Shown here: positions 9,697 to 16,824 of the stretch, piece after piece
How positions within the stretch are numbered: the first letter of the stretch is position 1
Layout: every line of letters starts with the position of its first letter
DNA from: Candidatus Fermentibacterota bacterium
GTDB lineage: Bacteria; JAFGKV01
Reading direction: 5' to 3'
DNA: 23,973 nucleotides
NCBI GenBank assembly: GCA_016928395.1
Contig: JAFGKV010000292.1
Coordinates: forward strand, 1 to 23,973
Made by a program: the position numbers and the translations under genes
Notes under the pieces: model-generated
Told to the model about the DNA's origin: nothing
The model's input: only the letters and a program-made list of their open reading frames with translations
The model's database searches: none

Positions 9697-11354
9697 GAGG
9701 ACGGCATGTGTTCCCGCATATCCACGCTCCGACTGACCCGCCGACGCCGCCGATACGCGGGCGCCTTGAAAGCAGGCTCGTGGCGATCATTCTCGCCTGC
9801 ACGGCCATGGCCTATGCGGGAGCGTGGTGCGAAACGCCCCCGTACGCCCTGTATTCACCCAATGAGCAACAAGACGGACGGTTTGGGTGGTCCATCGCTC
9901 CGGTGGACACTGCCGTGGTGGGTATGGCCGGCATCGTGGTCGGAGCGCCCTACGAGGAATCCGACGGGGTAGCGGAGGCAGGAATGGCCTATTGTTTTCG
10001 AGCCGCAGACGGCCTTCTCCAAAGCGAACTGAGGTCTGACGCACCACAGGTGCGCGGGCGCTTCGGCTTCGCCGCCGCGAGCATAGGAGATATCGACGGT
10101 GATGGCGAGACAGACCTGGCCGTAGGCGCGCCCGGTGAAAACTCGGGGGACTACCCCGCCGCGGGCCAGGCATACCTCATCAGCGGTGCATTCGGGACGA
10201 GTATCAGAAACCTGGATTCACCCGGAGCGGAACCCGCGGGGTACTTCGGTTGGAGCCTCCTCGCCTTGGCTGATATCACCGGAGACGGCATCGGCGACAT
10301 CGCGGTGGGCGCACCCGGCGAGACCCCCGCGCCGTCCCGCTGCAATGTAGGGCGGGTCTATCTCTTCAGCGGCGCCACAGGCGAGTGTTGTGGCGCACTG
10401 GATGCGCCAGTGTCGCTGGCAGACGGTCGATTCGGTGCCGTTATGGCGGGACTGCGCGCGGCGGACGGGTCACCCTTGATCGCGTTCGGCCTGCCCACTG
10501 CCGGCGACTCTTCCTCGGGGGAAGTGTTTATCATGGGCGTCACCGGTCAGGTCATCCAATGCCTGGTGCCTCCCTCGCCCGCTGCAGGCGCACGGTTTGG
10601 GAGTGCACTGGCACCCTGTCACGACATTGATGGGGATGGATTCCCGGATCTACTCATTGGCGCACCCGGTTCCAGTGATCGCGGCCGTGCCTATGCCTTC
10701 AGCGGGGCCGCCGGCATCCTATTGACGGAGTTCTCGCCTCCCCCCGATGTGGGTGGGTTCTACGGCCGCTCGGTGGCGCCCGCGGGCGATATCGATGGTG
10801 ACGGCTGCGCGGAGATTGCTGTAGGCTATCTGGTGGACGCGCCGGGTGAGGGATGGCGGGGCGGCGTGCATGTGGCCCGAACCGGCGGGGAGCATGTGAG
10901 AGCGCTCACTGCTCCCGAGGCTTCAGGCAGCAGTTTTGGATGGTCACTCGCCGCGCTGGGCGATCCCGGTGGTGACGGCCAAGACGATCTCGCCATCGGC
11001 GCCTACGGAGCGGCGGGGAGTGCCGGGTTCCATGAGGCGGGGTGTCTATTTGTCCTGAGCCCCCAATCCGCCCCGTATCGGCCACAGCCCCGGGTAGTGC
11101 GTCTTCTGGGGCCATGGCCCAATCCTGCCCGCGATGTGGCCCGCATCCTCGTACAAGGCTCCCACGGAGACGAGATACGAGTGACTCTGCGCGATGCGGC
11201 CGGCCGCGCAGCTCCTGCATCTGCATGCCGCGTCGAGGGCAAAGGCGATGACTACGAACTCCGTCTCTCCCCCACCCTCCCCTCAGGATTGTACTGGCTT
11301 TGCGCCTCCTCCGGGCGATGCGTCACCACCAAGCCCTTGCTGGTGATCAGGTAG
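9693..11354 (+). CDS. Secreted FG-GAP (integrin-like) beta-propeller protein with C-terminal sorting domain
   Basis: This protein is about 553 residues long. I place the start at the ATG that overlaps the previous stop codon (ATGA), which suggests translational coupling; an in-frame upstream start at 9639 would lie inside the preceding gene. A signal segment (VAIILACTAMAYAGA) lies near residues 30-44. Seven FG-GAP repeats follow, of the form GxFGxSxxxxGDIDGDGxxDLAVGAPG, matching a seven-bladed integrin-alpha-like propeller. Calcium-loop sequences DIDGDG or close variants are clear in most blades. The C-terminal 85 residues (LLGPWPNPARD, then LPSGLYWLCAS and a closing KPLLVIR) are a type IX secretion or FlgD-like sorting domain. 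Such propellers usually mediate adhesion or protein contact outside the cell. It is the last gene of the exported block, and 241 bases separate it from the next gene. Confidence 0.88.
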   Translation: MRGRHVFPHIHAPTDPPTPPIRGRLESRLVAIILACTAMAYAGAWCETPPYALYSPNEQQDGRFGWSIAPVDTAVVGMAGIVVGAPYEESDGVAEAGMAYCFRAADGLLQSELRSDAPQVRGRFGFAAASIGDIDGDGETDLAVGAPGENSGDYPAAGQAYLISGAFGTSIRNLDSPGAEPAGYFGWSLLALADITGDGIGDIAVGAPGETPAPSRCNVGRVYLFSGATGECCGALDAPVSLADGRFGAVMAGLRAADGSPLIAFGLPTAGDSSSGEVFIMGVTGQVIQCLVPPSPAAGARFGSALAPCHDIDGDGFPDLLIGAPGSSDRGRAYAFSGAAGILLTEFSPPPDVGGFYGRSVAPAGDIDGDGCAEIAVGYLVDAPGEGWRGGVHVARTGGEHVRALTAPEASGSSFGWSLAALGDPGGDGQDDLAIGAYGAAGSAGFHEAGCLFVLSPQSAPYRPQPRVVRLLGPWPNPARDVARILVQGSHGDEIRVTLRDAAGRAAPASACRVEGKGDDYELRLSPTLPSGLYWLCASSGRCVTTKPLLVIR

Positions 11355-11595
11355 ATCAAGACTCCATCTGGAGGTCAGCCCCCGGCCGGGCCCGGTGTCT
11401 TCGCCCACCGTTCCTGTGGCCCTTAGGCCGGTGACGAGCTATCTTGGCTAGGATGGCCCAGCGCCATTGTGATGGCGAAGGTTCTTCGGTAATGTGGCGG
11501 GCTTCACCCACCCACGGATCCGTAGCCCTTGTCGCGACCCTTGACCATGAAGAGGCGTCGGGGGATGTCCGGGTACTAACTCTGTAGGAGTCACT
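11355..11595. other. Leader region of the REC-DnaA gene
   Basis: This 241-base gap contains a CCGGGCCCGG palindrome (11386-11395) and a small CTCC/GGAG stem (11362-11373) just after the FG-GAP stop; neither has a T-run typical of an intrinsic terminator. A TTGACC hexamer (11541-11546) has no good -10 partner at 16-18 bases. The Shine-Dalgarno TAGGAG ends five bases before the ATG at 11596. I see no DnaA box (TTATCCACA-like). Confidence 0.4.
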
Positions 11596-13401
11596 ATGAG
11601 CGAGGAGCGTGTCCTCGTCATCGACGACGATCCGCATGTGCTGCAGGCTATTCAATACGCATTCGAGCGGGGAGGATTCGAAACGCTGGTCGCCTCGGAT
11701 GCCGAGCTGGGCCTGGAGATTTTCAGGGATGAACGCCCCAGCCTTGTGATCACCGATCTTCTCCTGCCGCATACCGATGGCTTCGAGATTGTCCAGAGCA
11801 TACGCTCGGATCCGATCGCCCGGAACACGCCGGTTATCATCCTCAGCGCCCGCACCCAGGAACAGGACAAGCTCCGGGGACTAGAGCTGGGTGCCGACGA
11901 CTATGTGACCAAGCCCTTCAGCCCTACAGAACTGGTGGCGAAGGCAAGGGCCGTGCTTCGCCGGGCCACTGCGTATCGCGAACGCCGTCGCGTTCCTGGT
12001 GTGGGCGGGCCTTTCGCGGCCGAAGGGCTGGAACGGCTGGCGGGGCTCAGATTCGCGGACTATGTTGTCGGAGTCGGCAATCGCTCGGCATTCGAGGCCG
12101 CCCGCGCGGCGGCCGAAAGCCCCGGCAACCGGTTCAACCCTCTGTTCCTCTATGGCGGCAACGGCCTCGGTAAGACTCACCTGGTGTGCGCCATGGCCAA
12201 TGAGATTTACGAAGTCAATCCTGGCGCGCGAATCCTGTACGTCAGCTCCGAGGTATTTAGCACGCAGATCGTCGATGCGTATCGCCAACGTCAGGTCGAG
12301 CAGTTCCGGCGGGAATACGTGGGAGCCGATGCCTTGATCGTGGATGACATTCAGTTCCTGGCGGTGTCGCCCAGCCTGCAAACCGTCGCTGCCACCATCC
12401 TGGCTGCCATGCATGAGAACGGCAAGCAAATCGTCATCTGTTCCGACCGGCGGCCCGAGGAACTCCAGACCATCGCCGCGGAGATCAGTGCGCGATTCGC
12501 CCTTGGCCTGGTCGTAGAGATCGACAAGCCTGATGTCAGCCTCAGAACTCGTATTCTCCTCCACAAGGCGCGACAAAACGGGTGGCCTCTGCACGAGTCA
12601 CTTCTTCTCTACTTAGCCAACCACGCCGACTCGGACGTACGCACGCTGGAGGGGATAGCCAAGCGAATGGTCGCCATGCAGACCTTCGCCCGAATCAAGC
12701 CTGACACCGCTCTGATAGACAGGTTGCTGGAGGAGGTAACCCTGCGGGAAGAGGAGCACGACCGCAGTAATGACGACGACGGAGAACCCGTGCCCGGATC
12801 TGAAGCCCGCTTGGCGTCGTTTAACGAGGAGTTCAACAGGGGAGCCATCGTGCGAGCCCTGGATACCCCTGAAGGTATCGCCCAGCGCACTCCGCGGTCC
12901 CATGGAAGACCAGTAGTAGTGCTGGGCAGGTCCGGGCCCTTGGTCATTGACACGGTGGAGGCCCTGATTGGACAGAAGGACAGAGTCTTCACCATTCCCG
13001 AGGGAGAGCGCTGGGCCTGCATGGCCCATGCCGCCTCCACGCGACCGAAGTGGATCGTGGTAGGCACCAACCGGTGGAGTCAGGGCGATGAGTTGACGCT
13101 GGCGTTGGAGTGCGGCGCCGAGCCATCCTTCGTCGTAGTAATCGATAGTGGGCATCCCGACGTGCTGGAGGCGAGACGACTCATCCTTTCGATTCCCAGC
13201 AGCAGAGGCATGGCCGTGGTCGTGCTGGTGAGCTCCATCACCCAGACCACGTCGGAAGCGACTCGCCTCACCATAGCCCGCAGCATGAGGCGGCTATTCC
13301 GCGTCGGTGAGGACATACCTGTTCTCGCCAGCGGCGTCATTGCTCCAGATGAAAGTCGCCGGTGGCTGGACGCTGCTCTGGCCCGAAGCCGTCCCCGATA
13401 G
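11596..13401 (+). CDS. Response-regulator receiver fused to DnaA-type AAA+ ATPase and a C-terminal alpha/beta domain
   Basis: This 601-residue protein has three parts. Residues 1-122 are a full receiver: acidic pocket D10-D11, phospho-acceptor D54 (VITDLLLPH), S84 and K106 (KPF). Residues about 150-385 match DnaA domain III closely: YVVGxxNxxAxxAAxAAAExPGNxxNPLFLYGG, Walker A GGNGLGKT (187-194), Walker B LIVDDIQFL (247-255), sensor 1 ICSDRRPEEL, arginine finger in ISARFALGL (R300), and sensor 2 VRTLEGIAKRM. DnaA domain IV, the DnaA-box-binding helix-turn-helix, is absent. Residues about 410-601 alternate strands and helices (PVVVLG, KWIVVGT, FVVVID, MAVVVLV) and are not a family I recognise; a degenerate receiver is possible. 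The protein could be a phosphorylation-gated Hda/DnaA-like regulator or a transcriptional AAA+ switch. The Shine-Dalgarno is good and the gene appears to be transcribed alone. The domain assignments are firm; the function is inference. Confidence 0.9.
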   Translation: MSEERVLVIDDDPHVLQAIQYAFERGGFETLVASDAELGLEIFRDERPSLVITDLLLPHTDGFEIVQSIRSDPIARNTPVIILSARTQEQDKLRGLELGADDYVTKPFSPTELVAKARAVLRRATAYRERRRVPGVGGPFAAEGLERLAGLRFADYVVGVGNRSAFEAARAAAESPGNRFNPLFLYGGNGLGKTHLVCAMANEIYEVNPGARILYVSSEVFSTQIVDAYRQRQVEQFRREYVGADALIVDDIQFLAVSPSLQTVAATILAAMHENGKQIVICSDRRPEELQTIAAEISARFALGLVVEIDKPDVSLRTRILLHKARQNGWPLHESLLLYLANHADSDVRTLEGIAKRMVAMQTFARIKPDTALIDRLLEEVTLREEEHDRSNDDDGEPVPGSEARLASFNEEFNRGAIVRALDTPEGIAQRTPRSHGRPVVVLGRSGPLVIDTVEALIGQKDRVFTIPEGERWACMAHAASTRPKWIVVGTNRWSQGDELTLALECGAEPSFVVVIDSGHPDVLEARRLILSIPSSRGMAVVVLVSSITQTTSEATRLTIARSMRRLFRVGEDIPVLASGVIAPDESRRWLDAALARSRPR

Positions 13402-13533
13402 CGGCATGTTCAGGTACGCGCGCACCTGCGGAAGGAGAACTGCTGCCGGGCAGTCCATTCTTGAGCACCCTGCCTACGATGCGCCCGGTGCATCGCACGG
13501 CTAATCGATGACCTCTTACTACGGGGTGACCGT

Positions 13534-15117
13534 ATGACATCCATCGAAACCAGAATCACCAGTGTTACCGTGTTCACAGATCGCGCCCGCGTGGTGAGGC
13601 AGGGCTCGACAAAGGTGGAGCCGGGGCGACAGAGTATGAGGTTGGGCGTGCTACCGCTGGCCTGCGATCCTGAATCCGTGCGGGTGCGTGCCCACGGCAC
13701 GGCCCACGCAACCCTGCTTGGTGTTGACATCGCCCGCCAGACCTACATCGAGACGCCCGCCGAAGACGTGCGTGAACTGGAAAGGGAGATCGAGCTCCTG
13801 GCGGCACGTATCGCCGATGTGGACGGTCAGGTCACCCTGTGCAGTGAGGAACGTACTGCACTGGCGGCACTTCTCCAGAACACCGAACCGCTGGCCAGAG
13901 GTATCGCGTTCGGCAAACTGGCCCCTGATGCCCATATGAACCTTGTGAGCCGAGTCCGGCAGCGTTGTGCCGAATTGGATGGCGAGACCCGGGATCTGGT
14001 CGCCACGAGACGCGAGCTTGATCGAGCCATTCAGAAGCCTCGGATCGAAATTAAGCGGCTGCAGAGTGCCACCGGGGTTGAACGGTACGTGACATCCATC
14101 GACCTGGAGGTCGTCCACGGAGGGGACCTGACGGTCGAGCTGTCGTCGTTGGTCAAAGGTGCCTCGTGGTCACCGGTGTATGATCTCCGGGTGAGCGAGG
14201 GTGGTGAACCGGGTCTGAGCGTGGGGTACATCGGCCAGGTCACGCAGGAGACCGGTGAATCGTGGGACGATGTGGAACTGGTACTCTCCACGGCCCGGCC
14301 CGCCCGGGCCGCAGCCCTTCCTGAGCTGAAGCCCTGGTATCTTTCGCCTATCCGGCCCCGGGCGGAGGAGGCGGAACGGTATGACAAGGCTCGCCCAGCA
14401 GCGTTCTCAGCGCCAGGGATCGTCACGAGCGCCGAGGTGGAGGAAGGCGCCGTGGCGGATGACAGGATCGCGGAGAACGCCGTAGCATCCGTGGAATCCA
14501 CGGGGGCCTTCATCTCCTACCGCGTGGCCGGTACCGTGAGCGTTCCCTCTGATGGGTCTCCCCACAAGGCAACCGTTGCCCGCTTCGATCTTTCTCCGAG
14601 AATTGACTACCTGGCTACGCCAAAACTGGTGGAAGACGTGTTCCGCCGGGCCAGAGTCACCAATGAGAGCCCGTATGTCTTCCTAGCCGGCCCGGCCAAT
14701 CTGTTCTCCGGCGATGACTTCATCGGCCGAACCGCCCTCAAGCATGTCTCACCCGGCGGCGACATGGAGCTGTTCCTCGGCGTGTGCGATGCGATCAAGG
14801 TGAGGCGTGAACTCAAGAAGCGTGATGTCGACCGCAAAATCATCGGCAATCGCCGCACCGTGACCTTGGGCTATGAGATCAGAATCGAAAACTCCTTGGC
14901 ATCCGAGGTCAGCCTCGTGCTGCGTGATCAGCTTCCGGTGCCACGGGACGAGGAGATCAAAGCAAAGCTGGAGAACGCCGACCCCAAGCCGACGATGACT
15001 GATGATCTTGGCATCATGACATGGGAACTGGCGATCCCGGGAGGGAGCACGCGGGTTGTGACTCTTGAATTCAGCGTCGATCATCCCCGCCAGATGGAGA
15101 TCCCGGGCCTGCCTTGA
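13534..15117 (+). CDS. MuiA-family / DUF4139 domain protein
   Basis: This 527-residue protein resembles the mucoidy-inhibitor MuiA family. The N-terminal DUF4140-like region (about 5-105) starts ITSVTVFTDRARVVRQG, the standard family opening. A helical, probably coiled-coil stretch follows (about 75-180, ELEREIELLAARIADVDG). The DUF4139 region (about 185-520) has SLVKGASWSPVYDLRV, TGESWDDVELVLSTARP, FLAGPANLFSGDDFIG and a closing GSTRVVTLEFSVDHP. No signal peptide is visible, so the protein is probably cytoplasmic here. The biochemical role of the family is unknown. The Shine-Dalgarno (GGGGTGA) is moderate. The permease gene follows after 33 bases, so co-transcription is likely. Confidence 0.85.
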   Translation: MTSIETRITSVTVFTDRARVVRQGSTKVEPGRQSMRLGVLPLACDPESVRVRAHGTAHATLLGVDIARQTYIETPAEDVRELEREIELLAARIADVDGQVTLCSEERTALAALLQNTEPLARGIAFGKLAPDAHMNLVSRVRQRCAELDGETRDLVATRRELDRAIQKPRIEIKRLQSATGVERYVTSIDLEVVHGGDLTVELSSLVKGASWSPVYDLRVSEGGEPGLSVGYIGQVTQETGESWDDVELVLSTARPARAAALPELKPWYLSPIRPRAEEAERYDKARPAAFSAPGIVTSAEVEEGAVADDRIAENAVASVESTGAFISYRVAGTVSVPSDGSPHKATVARFDLSPRIDYLATPKLVEDVFRRARVTNESPYVFLAGPANLFSGDDFIGRTALKHVSPGGDMELFLGVCDAIKVRRELKKRDVDRKIIGNRRTVTLGYEIRIENSLASEVSLVLRDQLPVPRDEEIKAKLENADPKPTMTDDLGIMTWELAIPGGSTRVVTLEFSVDHPRQMEIPGLP

Positions 15118-15121
15118 GAGA

Positions 15122-15139
15122 ACGCGGCAAGGGCCGCGT
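15122..15139 (+). promoter_or_regulatory. GC-rich hairpin just before the permease start
   Basis: ACGCGGC and GCCGCGT form a perfect seven-base-pair stem with loop AAGG. It lies between the MuiA stop and the permease ATG, ending 11 bases before the start. There is no T-run, so it is not a standard terminator. It could influence translation of the downstream gene, whose own Shine-Dalgarno is weak. Confidence 0.3.
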
Positions 15140-15150
15140 GAGATGGCATC

Positions 15151-16365
15151 ATGCGTGAGATTCTGACCGGCTGCGCCATAGGCCTCGCTCTGTTGGGTGT
15201 CGCCATGGGGCGCTTCCCGTGGCTGCGCATGAACCGGGCGACCATCGCGCTGGTGGGTGCCGTTGTGCTGGTGCTCATGGGCGCCATCTCCCTGGAAGAG
15301 GCGTTCGACTCTCTGGATCTTAGTACATTGGTGCTCTTGTTTGCCATGATGGTGCTCAATGTGAACCTGAGCATCTGCGGCTTCTTCCGACTTCTCACCG
15401 CCCGGATCCTCTGCTGGGCCAAGACTCCTCGCCAACTTCTGGCTTTGGTCGTGATGTCGTCTGGTGTGCTCTCGGCCCTGTTTCTCAATGACACGGTTGT
15501 GTTGATGTTCACACCCTTGGTGATCCGGGTAACGCGCCAGGTAGGCAGAAACCCGATCCCCTATCTCGTCGCGCTGGCCACTGCCGCCAATATCGGCTCC
15601 ACCGCTACCATCATCGGCAATCCCCAGAACATGCTCATCGGCATCTCGTCCGGGATACCATTCGCCAGGTTCGCAGCCTTGCTGTCTCCAGTATCGTTGA
15701 TAGGGCTGGGGCTGGCATGGGTCGTCGTGTTCCTGGTCTACCGGTCGCAGTTCCGCTCGGAACGCCTAGCCTCCTTTGTCACAGTGGAGACGCGTACCTA
15801 TCGCCCCCTTCTACGCAAGAGCCTCGCAGCCGCTGCACTGATGATCCTGGGGTTGCTGGCCGGCATGCCCATCCCCCTTGCCTCCATGGCCGCGGCATCC
15901 CTGCTCCTGGTCACGCGACGACTGAAGCCCGAGCGGGTGTTCCGAGAGATCGACTGGTCGTTGCTGGTGTTTTTCTCCGGCTTGTTCGTGGTCACAAAGG
16001 CGCTGGAGACGACGGGGTTGAGCGCGCGGCTCTTCGCGCTGGCAAGGCCATTGGGCCAGGGCGTGCTCGGTCTCACCGCCGCGTCGGCCGTTCTCAGCAA
16101 CCTGATCTCCAATGTGCCGGCCGTGCTCATGTTCCGCCCTTTGGTGCCTGCATTTCCCAATGTGGAGAAGTCATGGCTGGTGCTGGCCATGGCCACGACT
16201 TTGGCAGGCAACCTGACACTGCTGGGTTCTGTGGCCAATCTCATTGTCGCCGAATCTGCACGACGCAGCGGCGTCAGACTCACGTTTCTTCACTACTTGA
16301 GAGCCGGTGTGCCCATCACGATTCTCACTTTGGCGTGGGGCGCGCTGTGGCTCAGTCTGATGTGA
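15151..16365 (+). CDS. ArsB/NhaD-superfamily (SLC13-like) anion permease
   Basis: This 404-residue inner-membrane protein has about ten hydrophobic helices and two inverted repeats, typical of the ion-transporter superfamily that includes ArsB, NhaD, CitMHS and SLC13 members. The first half has LFLNDTVVLMFTPLV and NIGSTATIIGNPQN (from N147), the family's ion-binding signature. The second half has LSNLISNVPAVLMF (from about 315) and AGNLTLLGSVANLIVAE (from about 352), the mirrored signature. The substrate cannot be read from sequence: dicarboxylate, sulfate, arsenite or Na+/H+ exchange are all possible. No ars genes are nearby, so arsenite export is not favoured. The gene sits 33 bases after the MuiA-like gene. 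Confidence 0.88.
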   Translation: MREILTGCAIGLALLGVAMGRFPWLRMNRATIALVGAVVLVLMGAISLEEAFDSLDLSTLVLLFAMMVLNVNLSICGFFRLLTARILCWAKTPRQLLALVVMSSGVLSALFLNDTVVLMFTPLVIRVTRQVGRNPIPYLVALATAANIGSTATIIGNPQNMLIGISSGIPFARFAALLSPVSLIGLGLAWVVVFLVYRSQFRSERLASFVTVETRTYRPLLRKSLAAAALMILGLLAGMPIPLASMAAASLLLVTRRLKPERVFREIDWSLLVFFSGLFVVTKALETTGLSARLFALARPLGQGVLGLTAASAVLSNLISNVPAVLMFRPLVPAFPNVEKSWLVLAMATTLAGNLTLLGSVANLIVAESARRSGVRLTFLHYLRAGVPITILTLAWGALWLSLM

Positions 16366-16452
16366 TGCGGCCTCGGCCCGCGTCCTGCGGTTCATTTCGG
16401 CTCAGCCTATCCTGTCTCAGGCCGCCTTTGCGGCATGGCCTTCGAGGAGGCG

Positions 16453-16527
16453 ATGACGACGTCCCGCCGACTATGCGCTCTATACGTGACCGCTGCCACC
16501 CTGCTCGCGACGGAAGCCTCCGAGTGA
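16453..16527 (+). pseudogene. Possible truncated signal-peptide fragment ending in the heptamer repeats
   Basis: A strong Shine-Dalgarno (GAGGAGG) two bases before an ATG opens a 24-codon frame beginning MTTSRRLCALYVTAATLLA. It has the charged N-region and hydrophobic core of a signal peptide. The stop TGA is the middle of the first GAGTGAG heptamer, so the frame ends exactly where the repeat array starts. It may be a gene start interrupted by repeat growth, or chance. Confidence 0.25.
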
Positions 16528-16549
16528 GAAGTGAGGAGTGAGGAGATAG
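16522..16549 (+). repeat. Heptanucleotide tandem repeat, four units
   Basis: Four consecutive seven-base units are in register: GAGTGAG, AAGTGAG, GAGTGAG, GAGATAG. The last two units are repeated exactly at 16637-16650. Confidence 0.85.
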
Positions 16550-16595
16550 TGCGGCAGTCCGGAACTCGTGTGAGAGTACATCCACGCACTCGTAC

Positions 16596-16613
16596 TCGGA
16601 GGTACGCCTCCGA
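16596..16613. repeat. Inverted repeat / hairpin between the two heptamer blocks
   Basis: TCGGAGG and CCTCCGA form a perfect seven-base-pair stem around the loop TACG. It lies between the two heptamer blocks and has no following T-run. The CCTCCGA motif also occurs directly before the first block (16517-16523), so it may be part of the repeat unit. Confidence 0.6.
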
Positions 16614-16629
16614 TGGCGATAGCGACGCT

Positions 16630-16699
16630 GAGTGAGGAGTGAGGAGATAGGAGTGAGCTGAGGGCCGATAGCTGACAGCCGACAGCCAACTGCCAACCG
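16630..16699 (+). repeat. Heptanucleotide tandem repeat, ten units in register
   Basis: Ten consecutive seven-base units drift gradually in sequence: GAGTGAG, GAGTGAG, GAGATAG, GAGTGAG, CTGAGGG, CCGATAG, CTGACAG, CCGACAG, CCAACTG, CCAACCG. Further degenerate heptamers continue near 16750-16797 (for example GCCGAAC, CCTGAAC, CCGAGCC). The design recalls the short tandemly repeated heptamers known from filamentous cyanobacteria, though the unit sequences differ. The stretch lies between the convergent permease and MutL-like genes. Confidence 0.8.
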
Positions 16700-16824
16700 T
16701 ACTCTCCATCTCGAAAAACCTGGGTGCTGTCGCATCCAGAGGCCTTGCTGACGACTGATGACTGCGAGCGAAGCGAGCCGAACCCTGAACCCGAGCCCCT
16801 CGCACAGCGAGACACGAGGCCGGG

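Noticed and set aside
11453-11587. A 44-codon frame in the leader of the REC-DnaA gene whose stop overlaps that gene's Shine-Dalgarno.
   Set aside because: Its ATG has no properly spaced ribosome-binding site and the peptide resembles nothing; a translated leader is possible but unsupported.
11355-11595. Possible riboswitch or DnaA boxes upstream of the REC-DnaA gene.
   Set aside because: No TTATCCACA-like box and no match to a riboswitch core I recognise; only short palindromes are present.
15151-16365. Arsenite efflux pump ArsB.
   Set aside because: Superfamily motifs fit, but no arsR, arsC or arsA is nearby and the substrate is not readable, so only the superfamily is called.
16522-16699. 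CRISPR-like array.
   Set aside because: Units are seven bases without spacers and drift in sequence, unlike CRISPR repeats of 23-47 bases separated by unique spacers; no cas genes are present.
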